From JAAYYY01 sp964579295 (GTDB lineage: Bacteria; Chloroflexota; Anaerolineae; Promineifilales; Promineifilaceae), in the NCBI GenBank assembly GCA_964579295.1, contig CAZOGK010000013.1, positions 1-64,000 on the forward strand: a stretch of 64,000 nucleotides of DNA, given 5' to 3'. Below are positions 1 to 7,260 of the stretch, one piece after another. The position numbers and the translations under genes were made by a program. Numbering within the stretch: the stretch's first letter is position 1; each line of letters begins with the position of its first letter. A model generated the notes under the pieces. That model saw only the letters and a list, made by a program, of their open reading frames with translations, had not been told where the DNA came from and searched no databases.

Positions 1-96
1 CGGGAGTGGATGGGAGTCGAACCCACCGCCGCTCGCTCGGCGCGACCGGCCACTGATTTTGAAGACCAGGGCGCCCACCGGGACACAACCACTCCC
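1..96 (-). tRNA. selC: tRNA-Sec (anticodon UCA)
   Basis: Read on the minus strand this folds as a selenocysteine tRNA. It has an 8-bp acceptor stem (GGGAGTGG with CCACTCCC), a 6-bp D stem with a 4-nt CGGT loop, an anticodon loop CTTCAAA (TCA at 62-60), a long variable arm containing CGCCG/CGGCG, and a GTGGG/CCCAT T stem around TTCGACT. The discriminator is G at position 1. The total length of 96 nt, the long acceptor stem and the CGGT D loop are hallmarks of SelC. Its presence implies that selA, selB and selenoproteins exist elsewhere in the genome. CCA, if encoded, lies outside the window. Confidence 0.94.
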
Positions 97-113
97 CCTT
101 GTCAGACCTGGCG

Positions 114-142
114 ATCATAGCCGAAAGGCGGGTGAGGGACAA
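114..142 (-). promoter_or_regulatory. Promoter of the tRNA-Sec gene
   Basis: On the minus strand TTGTCC (142-137) is followed after exactly 17 bp by TATGAT (119-114). The predicted start lies about 10 nt before the mature 5' end of the tRNA at 96. Spacing and position fit a sigma-70-type promoter. Confidence 0.65.
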
Positions 143-163
143 CCAAGACCGAGATTAAAGAAC

Positions 164-192
164 TTGACCCACCCCCTTACTTTGGATAGAAT
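164..192 (+). promoter_or_regulatory. Promoter of the tRNA-Phe/Gly/Cys run
   Basis: TTGACC (164-169), a 17-bp spacer and TAGAAT (187-192) form a near-consensus sigma-70-type promoter. The predicted start near 200 gives a leader of about 50 nt before tRNA-Phe. It is divergent from the tRNA-Sec promoter. Confidence 0.65.
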
Positions 193-249
193 TTACAGGC
201 GTCTCGAGGCAGAGTGTGTAGCGCCGACCAACGCCGCGTTTACAAGCAA

Positions 250-322
250 GCCGGGATAGCTCAGTTGGTAGAGCACTGCACTGAAAATGCAGGTGTCCCC
301 AGTTCGAGTCTGGGTCCTGGCA
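250..322 (+). tRNA. tRNA-Phe (GAA)
   Basis: A 73-nt cloverleaf. The acceptor GCCGGGA pairs with TCCTGGC (one G-T), the D arm contains AGCTCAGTTGGTAGAGC, the anticodon stem CTGCA/TGCAG encloses CTGAAAA (anticodon GAA), and the T arm contains GTTCGAG. The discriminator is A at 322. No CCA is encoded. Confidence 0.95.
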
Positions 323-336
323 TTGACAACAGAATA

Positions 337-345
337 TGGTATAAT
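337..345 (+). promoter_or_regulatory. Extended -10 element before tRNA-Gly
   Basis: TGgTATAAT lies 11 nt before tRNA-Gly. A TTGACA at 323-328 is only 11 bp upstream, too close to act as its -35 box, so this would be an extended -10 promoter. The tRNA could equally be read from the upstream promoter. Confidence 0.45.
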
Positions 346-356
346 TTTATCGACCT

Positions 357-431
<75 letters not shown>

Positions 432-437
432 TCAGAC

Positions 438-473
438 CCGGCAGGCTCGATTGAAGGCCTGCCGGTTTTGTTT
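438..473 (+). terminator. Rho-independent terminator between tRNA-Gly and tRNA-Cys
   Basis: A perfect 9-bp stem (CCGGCAGGC at 438-446, GCCTGCCGG at 457-465) is followed by TTTTGTTT. The T tract ends exactly where tRNA-Cys begins, so tRNA-Cys must depend on read-through or an unrecognised promoter. Confidence 0.7.
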
Positions 474-545
474 GGCGACGTGGCCAAGTGGTTAAGGCAG
501 GGGTCTGCAAAACCCCCATCACCGGTTCGAATCCGGTCGTCGCCT
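474..545 (+). tRNA. tRNA-Cys (GCA)
   Basis: A 72-nt cloverleaf. Acceptor GGCGACG pairs with CGTCGCC, the anticodon stem GGGGT/ACCCC encloses CTGCAAA (anticodon GCA), and the T arm is CCGGTTCGAATCCGG. The discriminator is T at 545. It abuts the U tract of the preceding terminator and is followed by its own terminator. Confidence 0.95.
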
Positions 546-556
546 TACACGAACAA

Positions 557-597
557 GCTCCTGCCCCACGCTCTTGCCGGTGGCAGGGGCTTTTTTT
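557..597 (+). terminator. Rho-independent terminator after tRNA-Cys
   Basis: A 9-bp stem with one G-T pair (GCTCCTGCC at 557-565, GGCAGGGGC at 582-590) is followed by seven T residues. It closes the tRNA run before the peptidase gene. Confidence 0.8.
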
Positions 598-640
598 ATT
601 ATTGGCGCCAACGGTTACAGTCGCCCACAGGAGACGGAGT

Positions 641-2353
641 ATGACCCTCAGCAGACTGCCACAGTCCATCGACCAGCTCGACGCCACGACCTGGGAGACG
701 TTTGCCCCCTTCTACGAGTCCCTGCTGGCGGTGGAGCTCACGCCGGAGACAGCGCCGCAATGGCTGCGCGATTGGTCAGAGCTGTCGCGGCTACTGCGCG
801 AAGCCATGAGCTGGATCAGCATCGAGAAGTCGCAGGATACAACCGATAGCGCCCGCGAGCAGGCTTATCTGGCCGTGATCAGCAATGTCTACCCCCAGGC
901 GATGCGTGCTGAACAGGCGCTGAAAGAGCGGCTGCTGCAGTTAGACGTGCGCGACCCGGATATGGCCGTGCCGCTGCGCAACCTGCGCAACGAAGCCGAT
1001 CTGTTCCGGGAAGAGAATGTTCCCCTGATCACTGAGCTGCAGAAGCTGGCGAACAGCTACCAGCAGCTTACGGGCGGGTTGCAGACGACCTGGGACGACG
1101 GCGCCGAAAAAAATCTCAGCCAGCTAGATGCGATGCTGGTGCAAAAGGATCGAGCGCTGCGGGAACGGGCCTGGCGCGCCATGATGGCTCTCTGGCTGTC
1201 GGAGCGGGAGCGGCTCAACCAGATGTACACGGATGCACTGCGGCTGCGCCAGCAGGTCGCCGAGAACGCCGGCCTCCCCGATTACCGGGCCTATGCTTTC
1301 CGTGACCGCGCTCGCTTCGACTATACGCCGGAAGATTGTTTTGTCTTCCACGAAGCGATTGCCGAAGTGGTCGTGCCCGCGGCACGGCGCGTGCTGCAGC
1401 GGCGGCAGGCGCGGCTGGGATTAGAGAGCCTGCGCCCCTGGGATGTGCGCGTCGAGCCGGGAGCGGCGCCCCCGCTCCGCCCTTATACAGAAGAGGAGGA
1501 GCTGATAGCGCGCACCCAGGCCATCTTTGCCAACGTAGATGCCGGGCTGGGCGAGGCCTTTGGCACGATGGCGGCCGAAGGGCTGCTTGATCTGGAAACG
1601 CGTGCTGGCAAACAACTGGGCGGCTACTGTGCGTCGCTGCCGCTGCGGCGCCGGCCTTTTATCTTCATGAACGGCGCCGGGACGCACGACGATGTACAGA
1701 CGCTGCTGCACGAAGCCGGGCACGCCTTTCACGCCTTTGCCAAGCTGGAGCTGCCGCTGATCTGGCAGACGGCGACGCCCATGGAGTTCAACGAGGTGGC
1801 GTCGATGGCCATGGAGCTGCTGGCGGCCCCTTACCTGACGCAGAGTGAGGGTGGATTCTACAGCCGAGATGAGGCCGCGCGCGCCCGCATCGAGCATCTG
1901 GAGGGCATTATCCTTTTCCTGCCCTATATGGCCGTCGTCGACGCTTTCCAGCACTGGGTCTACACTCACGTAGCCGAAGCGGCGCAGCCGGCCAACCTCG
2001 ATGCCGCCTGGGACGCTCTCTGGCAGCGCTTTATGCCGGTCGCCGACTGGAGCGGCTTTGAAGATGCGCGGGTGACTGGCTGGCATCGCAAGCTGCATAT
2101 CTTCACGGCGCCCTTCTACTACATTGAGTACGGCATGGCCCAGGTGGGCGCGCTCCAGATCTGGCGTAATAGCCTGGACGATCCTGATGGCGCGCTGGCC
2201 GCCTACCAGACGGCGCTGGCCGCCGGCGGCACACGCGCCCTGCCTGAGCTATTCCGGCTGGCCGGGGCCGAATTCCGCTTCGACGCCGCTCTCCTGGGCG
2301 AGCTGGTGGCCTTGATGGAGGCGACGATTGCCGATCTGGAGGCGCCGCAGTAG
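641..2353 (+). CDS. M3 family oligoendopeptidase (PepF-like)
   Basis: A cytoplasmic zinc metallopeptidase that would degrade short peptides. The HEAGHAFH motif at residues 357-364 supplies the HExxH zinc ligands and the catalytic glutamate; a conserved downstream segment with FNEVAS carries the third-ligand region. No signal peptide is visible. The 570-aa length fits the PepF/M3B branch. The ATG at 641 was chosen because GGAGACGGAGT lies directly upstream; extension further upstream would run through tRNA-Cys. It is a single gene following the tRNA terminator, with about 95 nt to the DtxR gene. Exact substrate preference cannot be read from sequence. Confidence 0.9.
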   Translation: MTLSRLPQSIDQLDATTWETFAPFYESLLAVELTPETAPQWLRDWSELSRLLREAMSWISIEKSQDTTDSAREQAYLAVISNVYPQAMRAEQALKERLLQLDVRDPDMAVPLRNLRNEADLFREENVPLITELQKLANSYQQLTGGLQTTWDDGAEKNLSQLDAMLVQKDRALRERAWRAMMALWLSERERLNQMYTDALRLRQQVAENAGLPDYRAYAFRDRARFDYTPEDCFVFHEAIAEVVVPAARRVLQRRQARLGLESLRPWDVRVEPGAAPPLRPYTEEEELIARTQAIFANVDAGLGEAFGTMAAEGLLDLETRAGKQLGGYCASLPLRRRPFIFMNGAGTHDDVQTLLHEAGHAFHAFAKLELPLIWQTATPMEFNEVASMAMELLAAPYLTQSEGGFYSRDEAARARIEHLEGIILFLPYMAVVDAFQHWVYTHVAEAAQPANLDAAWDALWQRFMPVADWSGFEDARVTGWHRKLHIFTAPFYYIEYGMAQVGALQIWRNSLDDPDGALAAYQTALAAGGTRALPELFRLAGAEFRFDAALLGELVALMEATIADLEAPQ

Positions 2354-2448
2354 GCAAACGCCCGTCTTGCCCAGGCGGAGGCCAGCAGTTATTATTAATT
2401 CATTGATAAAAAGTCGGCGGGGCGGCGAACTACTCCGCGGAGACATAG

Positions 2449-3138
2449 ATGAAACCAAGCGTCGCCATGCGCGAGTATCTGGCGGAGATATACCGCCTGC
2501 AGGAAGACGAACCGACGGTGAGCACGACCAACCTGGCGGAACGGTTGGGTGTGTCGGCGCCGGCGGTGCCGCGCATGTTAAAGCGCCTGAAGAACGAGGG
2601 GTACGTTAAACATATCCCTTACCAGGGCGTCGAGCTGACCGAACTGGGGCGGGAAGAAGCACTGCGCGAGCTGCGCCGGCACCGAATCCTGGAAGTATTC
2701 CTCGTGCAGATTATGGACTTTAGCTGGGACGAGGCCCACGAACATGCCGACATGCTCGGCCAGGGGCTGAACGACGCGCTGACGGAGCGAATGGCCGAGA
2801 TGACGGGCGAGCCGCAGCGCTGCCCGCATGGCGAGCCCATTCCCGACCGGGAGGGTAACCTGCCCCCCGTCAATGACATCGCCCTCATTAACCTCGGGGT
2901 GGGCACAAAGGGCGTGGTCAGCCGGGTGCGCACGCACGATCCGGAGCGACTGAAATATTTCCACAGCCTGCGTCTGGTGCCGGGGCAGGAGTTCGCTATC
3001 ATTGGCCGGGCGCCCTTTAACGGCCCGATGCGGCTGCGTGTGGAGCGCGATGAGGTCGTGCTGGGAGTGGAGCTGACCCAACAACTATGGGTCACGCCGG
3101 AGGATAGGGCAGCTACGCCGGGGCCGGACGCGGGCTAA
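2449..3138 (+). CDS. DtxR/MntR-family transcriptional regulator with altered primary metal site
   Basis: An iron- or manganese-type repressor by architecture: N-terminal winged helix (about residues 1-65), dimerisation/metal domain (about 66-135) and a C-terminal FeoA/SH3-like domain (about 140-215). Against remembered DtxR, the ancillary-site residues are present (H78, E82, H97), but the conserved E-H pair of the primary site is replaced by G104-Q105 and the Cys/Glu position is D101. It may therefore respond differently to metal, or not at all. CPHGEPIP at 125-132 is the usual family signature. No metal transporter is adjacent. A GGAG lies a few bases before the ATG. Confidence 0.88.
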   Translation: MKPSVAMREYLAEIYRLQEDEPTVSTTNLAERLGVSAPAVPRMLKRLKNEGYVKHIPYQGVELTELGREEALRELRRHRILEVFLVQIMDFSWDEAHEHADMLGQGLNDALTERMAEMTGEPQRCPHGEPIPDREGNLPPVNDIALINLGVGTKGVVSRVRTHDPERLKYFHSLRLVPGQEFAIIGRAPFNGPMRLRVERDEVVLGVELTQQLWVTPEDRAATPGPDAG

Positions 3139-3173
3139 ATCAGCCGGCAACAAGCTGCAGTGGCGACAAAGCA

Positions 3174-3220
3174 ACTAGAGTCGCCACGACCAGGGGTGCC
3201 CTTGTAGTAACGACTCTAGT
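3174..3220. repeat. 10-bp inverted repeat between convergent genes
   Basis: ACTAGAGTCG (3174-3183) and CGACTCTAGT (3211-3220) are perfect inverted copies separated by 27 nt. They lie between the DtxR gene (plus) and the Nudix regulator (minus). There is no T run on either side, so a classical terminator is doubtful; a weak hairpin terminator or protein site is possible. Confidence 0.5.
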
Positions 3221-3268
3221 CGTTCACCAGCGCAATGTCCTCGGCAAGAGAGAGGTGCAAAAGAGCGT

Positions 3269-3976
3269 TCAGGGGAAGAGGCGGCGCGCCTTCACTTCGG
3301 CAATGGCGTCGGCCTTATAACGGTAGAGGCGCGCCGGCCGCCCCTCGCCCTCGCGGCGCAGCTCGCCCGTATCTTCCAGCACGCCGCCCGCCAGAATCTT
3401 GCGGCGGAAATTCCGCTTATCCAGCGATTCCCCCAGGATCAGCTCGTAGGCAGCCTGCAGCTCGGAAAGGGTGAAGACGTCGGGCAGCAGCTGGAAGCCA
3501 ACGGTCGTGTATTCCAGCTTGTAGCGCAGCCGTGTCAGCGCGTAGTCGAGAATCTCGTCGTGGTCAAAGGCCAGCTCGGGCAGCTCGTCTATCGGCCACC
3601 ATCCCGTCTCGGCGGCGTCTGTGCCTGCCTGGGGGTGGCGCACGGCGCCGGCTGGCACGAGCGCGTAATAGGCCACTGTAATCACGCGCGTGCGCGGGTC
3701 GCGGTCGGGCGCCCCAAAGGTGTAAAGTTGCTCCATGTACACGTCGTCGACGCCAGTTTCCTCGGCCAGCTCGCGCGCGGCTGCCTCTTCGAGCGACTCC
3801 GTCATACGCACAAAGCCGCCGGGTATGGCCCACATGCCGGCATACGGCCATGATTTGCGGCGGACCAGCAAGACCTGGAGTCTGTCCGCGACGAGCGAGA
3901 AGATAACGATGTCGACAGTTACTGACGGCCGTTCATAATGCGAGGGGTCGTAACTTTCGGGCGTATCCTCCGGCAT
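3269..3976 (-). CDS. Nudix-domain regulator (NrtR-like)
   Basis: A 235-aa protein with an N-terminal Nudix domain and a C-terminal winged-helix-like domain (about residues 150-235), the architecture of the NrtR family of ADP-ribose-responsive repressors of NAD metabolism. The Nudix box at residues 54-76 is intact (G, E, RELAEETGV), so hydrolase activity on ADP-ribose or a similar nucleotide remains possible. The ATG at 3976 follows GGAGAGAGATA. No NAD-biosynthesis gene is adjacent, so targets are unknown. A terminator 16 nt upstream insulates it from the SAF genes. A plain ADP-ribose pyrophosphatase role is the alternative. Confidence 0.8.
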   Translation of the reverse strand: MPEDTPESYDPSHYERPSVTVDIVIFSLVADRLQVLLVRRKSWPYAGMWAIPGGFVRMTESLEEAAARELAEETGVDDVYMEQLYTFGAPDRDPRTRVITVAYYALVPAGAVRHPQAGTDAAETGWWPIDELPELAFDHDEILDYALTRLRYKLEYTTVGFQLLPDVFTLSELQAAYELILGESLDKRNFRRKILAGGVLEDTGELRREGEGRPARLYRYKADAIAEVKARRLFP

Positions 3977-3991
3977 TATCTCTCTCCAATG

Positions 3992-4028
3992 AAAAAGTCC
4001 CTCGCCCTCGCGGGCCAGGGACTTTTTT
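3992..4028 (-). terminator. Terminator after the SAF-protein pair (bidirectional form)
   Basis: AAAAAGTCCCT (3992-4002) pairs with AGGGACTTTTT (4017-4027), an 11-bp stem flanked by A and T tracts. It ends the minus-strand SAF operon and lies just before the Nudix gene start. Confidence 0.85.
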
Positions 4029-4053
4029 GCTTCGTCAGCGCCCACGTGCGGCC

Positions 4054-5223
4054 TTACTGCTCTGGAGCCGGCAGTGTCGTCGGCTCCACTTCGTCCGCAC
4101 GCGGCATCAGGTCAAACTCCAGCGGCTCAGGAATGGTCAGGCCACCCTGCTCCACCAGCTGCGGCAGGCTGATGCTGACCGTGCTGTGGTCGCTGGTATC
4201 GCCCTGCGCGCGCAGCGCCAGGTCCATACGGACGCCGCGGTCCATCGCCCACTTGAGCGTGAGGGCATCCTGCAGCGACAGACTGAGAATCACCACGTCG
4301 GGGAAACGCTCGGCGCGCTGGAAGAGGGGCGTCGGCGTGGGTATGGGCTCTACGGGCTCGCCGGGGACGGGCGTCGGCTCGGCCGGGTTGAGGTCGCCGG
4401 GGTCTTCCCATGTGCCCATCCAGAGAACTTCGGCCTGCTGCACGGTAAGCTGGGTGATGCGCCGCGGGATCTGTAGCAGCTCGTCGCCGGTCCAGGTCAG
4501 CGCGCCGCGCGGGCTGATCATCGCCACCAGGTTGACGCCGGGAATAATCTCCAGGCGTCCTTCCACGCCCTGATTGAGCAGGAAGGTGCCGCCTTCCTGC
4601 AAGAGAATCTGGCTCACAGGACGGTAGAAGTTAGGTAAAGCCGTGCGGAACTCAGGGTCGATGTCGATGACGCCGACCGTTGCCAGCACGTCAACCATGT
4701 CTCCCGGACGCAGCGCATAAGCGGCGCCGGTATAACGGTCAATAGGAAAGGCGATAGCTACCTGACCCTGGCTGACGTAGAGCGCCAGGTCCGAGCCCAT
4801 TGTCGCCAAGTCGACCGTGCTCAGGGCCAGCATGGAGTCAAGGATCTCCTGCCCGCGGTCGACGCGGGTGCGGGTAATACGGCCGACCACATCTTCGGGA
4901 GCGCTGAAGGCATAGCCGGCGCGGACGGCAACGTTATCGTCAGGCCGCATCTCAACACGAATGAAGTCGGGCTCAATGCGGGTGCCGGGCGGCAGGGCAA
5001 TGGTTGTCACCACCACCGGCACGAAGTTGAACTCCGGCGTCGGCGTTGGCGGCGGCTCTCCAGGCTCGCTGCCTTCGGGCGTTGGTACCTGCTGCGCCGG
5101 CGTGTTGCCTGCCGGCGACAGCGCGCCGAGGATGTCACCCCCACCGAGGGTGAGGAAGGCCACGACCCCAACGGCGATGAGTAATAGGACCAGGAAAAGT
5201 AAAAGGAAGGTTCGTGCACGCAT
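4054..5223 (-). CDS. CpaB/RcpC-like SAF-domain protein, second of a tandem pair
   Basis: A 389-aa exported or membrane-anchored protein: one N-terminal hydrophobic segment (about 5-27), a Pro/Thr-rich linker ending PPPTPTPEF, a SAF domain (about 70-130), then an RcpC-type region (AYALRPGDMVDVLATVG) and a long C-terminal part. CpaB proteins are periplasmic components of Flp/Tad pilus secretion. Here there is no CpaA, CpaC, CpaF or TadB/C nearby, so a pilus role is not proven. It starts 15 nt after the homologous upstream gene, with an AGGAGA ribosome site, and is followed by a strong terminator; the two genes form an operon. Confidence 0.8.
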   Translation of the reverse strand: MRARTFLLLFLVLLLIAVGVVAFLTLGGGDILGALSPAGNTPAQQVPTPEGSEPGEPPPTPTPEFNFVPVVVTTIALPPGTRIEPDFIRVEMRPDDNVAVRAGYAFSAPEDVVGRITRTRVDRGQEILDSMLALSTVDLATMGSDLALYVSQGQVAIAFPIDRYTGAAYALRPGDMVDVLATVGVIDIDPEFRTALPNFYRPVSQILLQEGGTFLLNQGVEGRLEIIPGVNLVAMISPRGALTWTGDELLQIPRRITQLTVQQAEVLWMGTWEDPGDLNPAEPTPVPGEPVEPIPTPTPLFQRAERFPDVVILSLSLQDALTLKWAMDRGVRMDLALRAQGDTSDHSTVSISLPQLVEQGGLTIPEPLEFDLMPRADEVEPTTLPAPEQ

Positions 5224-5238
5224 GACGTTCTCCTGCTT

Positions 5239-6414
5239 CTATTCGCCGCCGCCAGGAATCTCGGTAGGTACGGGCGCCGCCGGCGTCACTGTGGCAAAGA
5301 CCGGGCTCACGGTGTAGCCGAAGTCGATGGGCGGCTCGATGTTGAATCGCCTCAAGAAATAGTTGAGATCGACGTTGTCGACGGCGTAGACCTGACCATC
5401 GTCGGGTCCGCGCAAGGCATAGTCGATATTTGCCGCGCTCTCGACAGCATACTTCATCACCAACTGCTGCTGCGGCGTCATAGCCAGGACGATGACATCA
5501 GGCGGCAGCGGCGTCGCAGTCGGGATCACGCCCGCTTCTGGCGTCGGCGTGACTGCCGGGTCTGGCGTAGGCGTCGCCGTGGGCACGGTCACAATGTCCG
5601 GCGGAAAGTAAGGCCCTACCTGGATCACCTTCGCCCCCTGCAGGACAAAGGAGACCTGTACCGGACGCTGTTCTTCCGAAGGCGTAATAAGGGCAAGATC
5701 GTTATTGGGCAGCGTTTCAAAGCGGCCAAAGGGATCGAGCACCAGGATTGACTGGGTCGTCTGCGCTTCTTCCCCCTCTTCGCCGCCAGGCGTAGTCGCC
5801 TCCAGGACGAAGGTCGCGCTGTTCTGCAGCAGTGTCTGGAATTCTTCGTCAATCTCGTAGATAAGGAAGGTCACCATGACGTCGATGTAGTCGCCCGATG
5901 CCAGACCGTAGGCCACGCTGGAGAGCCGGTCCATGGGCACGCCCTGGGCGACGTATCCCTCGGGAATGAGCGACGAGGGACCATACTCCTCGACGCCGAC
6001 CAGCGTCGGGTCCTTAATGAGCGCGTCATAGGTCAGCGTCTCGCCCTGGAAGATGTCGGTGCGCGCATAGAGGCCCACCGCGTCCTCTAGATTGGTGATG
6101 ACGTTGCTGCCCACCTCTTCGGCGCGCCGCAGATCCAGAGCAAGCTCTTCTTCCGTCATCTGCCAGCCGCGCGGCACGGTCTGGATGGAGACCACAACCG
6201 GAATGAGCTGGGGTATCTCCCCGGCGACCGGTATCGTCGTCTGCGTGTCAACAGGAACAGGCGTCCCTTCTCCCACCTCTACCTCGGGCGGAGGCGCTTC
6301 GGGCGCCTGGGTTGTGTCGCCGCCCGACCCTCTATTCATGAATTGAATGACAATTACCGCAAGGAGGAGCAGTCCGCCAATGAGAAACAGGATAGCTAAA
6401 ATGCGTCGGCCCAT
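5239..6414 (-). CDS. CpaB/RcpC-like SAF-domain protein, first of a tandem pair
   Basis: A 391-aa paralogue of the next gene with the same order: N-terminal membrane segment (about 4-26), linker, SAF region (VVVSIQTVPRGWQMTEEELA), RcpC-like region (AYGLASGDYIDVMVTFLIYE), a second Thr/Pro linker (VPTATPTPDPAVTPTPEAG) and a C-terminal domain ending in Pro-rich sequence. A tandem duplication is the likely origin. The product would sit outside the membrane as an assembly or anchoring factor. GGGAAAGAG precedes the ATG. A candidate minus-strand promoter lies at 6561-6590. Confidence 0.8.
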   Translation of the reverse strand: MGRRILAILFLIGGLLLLAVIVIQFMNRGSGGDTTQAPEAPPPEVEVGEGTPVPVDTQTTIPVAGEIPQLIPVVVSIQTVPRGWQMTEEELALDLRRAEEVGSNVITNLEDAVGLYARTDIFQGETLTYDALIKDPTLVGVEEYGPSSLIPEGYVAQGVPMDRLSSVAYGLASGDYIDVMVTFLIYEIDEEFQTLLQNSATFVLEATTPGGEEGEEAQTTQSILVLDPFGRFETLPNNDLALITPSEEQRPVQVSFVLQGAKVIQVGPYFPPDIVTVPTATPTPDPAVTPTPEAGVIPTATPLPPDVIVLAMTPQQQLVMKYAVESAANIDYALRGPDDGQVYAVDNVDLNYFLRRFNIEPPIDFGYTVSPVFATVTPAAPVPTEIPGGGE

Positions 6415-6731
6415 AGTCTCTTTCCCTTGTGTATGATGGCGACGTGTCTGCTGGCACGAGAAACGTCAGACAGAGCGGTCGCTCCCAGCAGCCTGCACCC
6501 GGATGGTGATGGCTGCCCTCAAGCCCTTACCAATTATATGTAAACCTCTCGAGTGGCTGTATCTTAGCATAAGCCGCGAAGCCATCGCAAATAGTGTTAG
6601 TAGTACAGTAGTCCCTTTTTTGGCCCGAAAAAGCCACTTTTGGGACTAAAGTAAGATAGGCGCTCAGGCGCAGCGCCCCCACCAACCGGGGACGCCGCCG
6701 CTGGAGCCTGTTTACAGATAGCCGGGCGTGA
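6415..6731. other. 317-bp intergenic region without a gene
   Basis: No plausible coding sequence is seen. The region separates two minus-strand genes. It contains two minus-strand -10-like boxes (TATAAT at 6538-6533, and extended TGcTAAGAT at 6569-6561 with TTGCGA 18 bp upstream) and an interrupted palindrome near 6610-6646, where AGTCCC/GGGACT arms enclose T and A tracts and a TGGC/GCCA core. The AT-rich patch contrasts with the GC-rich surroundings and is probably the promoter region of the SAF pair. Confidence 0.6.
6561..6590 (-). promoter_or_regulatory. Candidate promoter of the SAF-protein operon
   Basis: On the minus strand TTGCGA (6590-6585) is followed after 18 bp by TAAGAT (6566-6561) with an extended TGc. 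It would give a leader of about 145 nt before the ATG at 6414. TATAAT at 6538-6533 is an alternative -10 box without a good -35. Confidence 0.35.
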
Positions 6732-7148
6732 TTATGGTCGGGGCAGCGGGGAATCGGTCAGCAGGCGCCACCAGGCCTGCCAGGGGTGGGCCGAAGCGGC
6801 CGGGTCGGGCGTGGGGATGGGCGTCGGGGAGGGAACGGGCGTTCCTTCGACAAGCAGCGGCACGACGCGCCGCTCGCCGGGCAGCAGGTAGCCGCCTTCC
6901 TCACGCGCATAGGCTTCCACATAGTGGCTGCTGCTAACGTAGGTAGCCGTCGCTTGCAGCTGGACGTAGCGCGTTTCTTCGGCGTCAATCTCCGCCTGTA
7001 GCTCGTCCTCGCCAACGCCGACGAGACGGCCGGCCTGAGCGCGCCGGTTGAGGTCGAGCGCGATGAACAGGCCGGCGATAACCGAGAGCAGCACCAGAAC
7101 CTGGGGAAGGGTCAGTAATGGTTGCTGGCCGAAGAGCTTCCTGCGCAT
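6732..7148 (-). CDS. FtsB/DivIC-like septum formation initiator protein
   Basis: A 138-aa bitopic membrane protein: short basic N-terminus (MRRKLFG), one membrane helix (about 15-35), a coiled-coil-type stretch (about 36-75) containing EDELQAEIDAEETRYVQL, then an extracytoplasmic tail with a Pro/Thr linker (PSPTPIPTPDP). FtsB/DivIC proteins bridge divisome components; here the YLLPGERRVVPL segment resembles the family's conserved end. The start at 7148 is preferred to an upstream in-frame codon at 7184 because it puts basic residues right before the helix. No clear ribosome site is visible. It is divergent from the PfkB gene. Confidence 0.7.
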   Translation of the reverse strand: MRRKLFGQQPLLTLPQVLVLLSVIAGLFIALDLNRRAQAGRLVGVGEDELQAEIDAEETRYVQLQATATYVSSSHYVEAYAREEGGYLLPGERRVVPLLVEGTPVPSPTPIPTPDPAASAHPWQAWWRLLTDSPLPRP

Positions 7149-7243
7149 GGTCCATAGCTTAACGAGGACGGCGGCTGCGTGCAAGAAATGGCCCGGAGGA
7201 CGCCGGCGCGCCCATCTCCGTTTTCGCCAGGGGTGAAACGGTA

Positions 7244-7252
7244 TGTTAAAAT
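7244..7252 (+). promoter_or_regulatory. Extended -10 element of the PfkB-ParAB run (leaderless type)
   Basis: TGtTAAAAT ends 8 nt before the ATG at 7261. Transcription would start at or a few bases from that ATG. An AGGGGTGA further upstream would instead serve an in-frame ATG at 7243 that overlaps this box. Confidence 0.45.
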
Positions 7253-7260
7253 CCAGCGCG

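Noticed and set aside
323..345. TTGACA plus TATAAT between tRNA-Phe and tRNA-Gly as a normal promoter
   Set aside because: The spacer is 11 bp, far too short; only the extended -10 part was kept.
2395..2415. DtxR-type autoregulatory box before the DtxR gene
   Set aside because: The AT-rich patch has no convincing 19-bp palindrome of the TTAGGTTAGCCTAACCTAA type.
7225..7245. A half-match to parS (GTGAAAC) shortly before parAB
   Set aside because: Only one arm of the TGTTTCACGTGAAACA palindrome is present, and it overlaps the kinase gene's start region.
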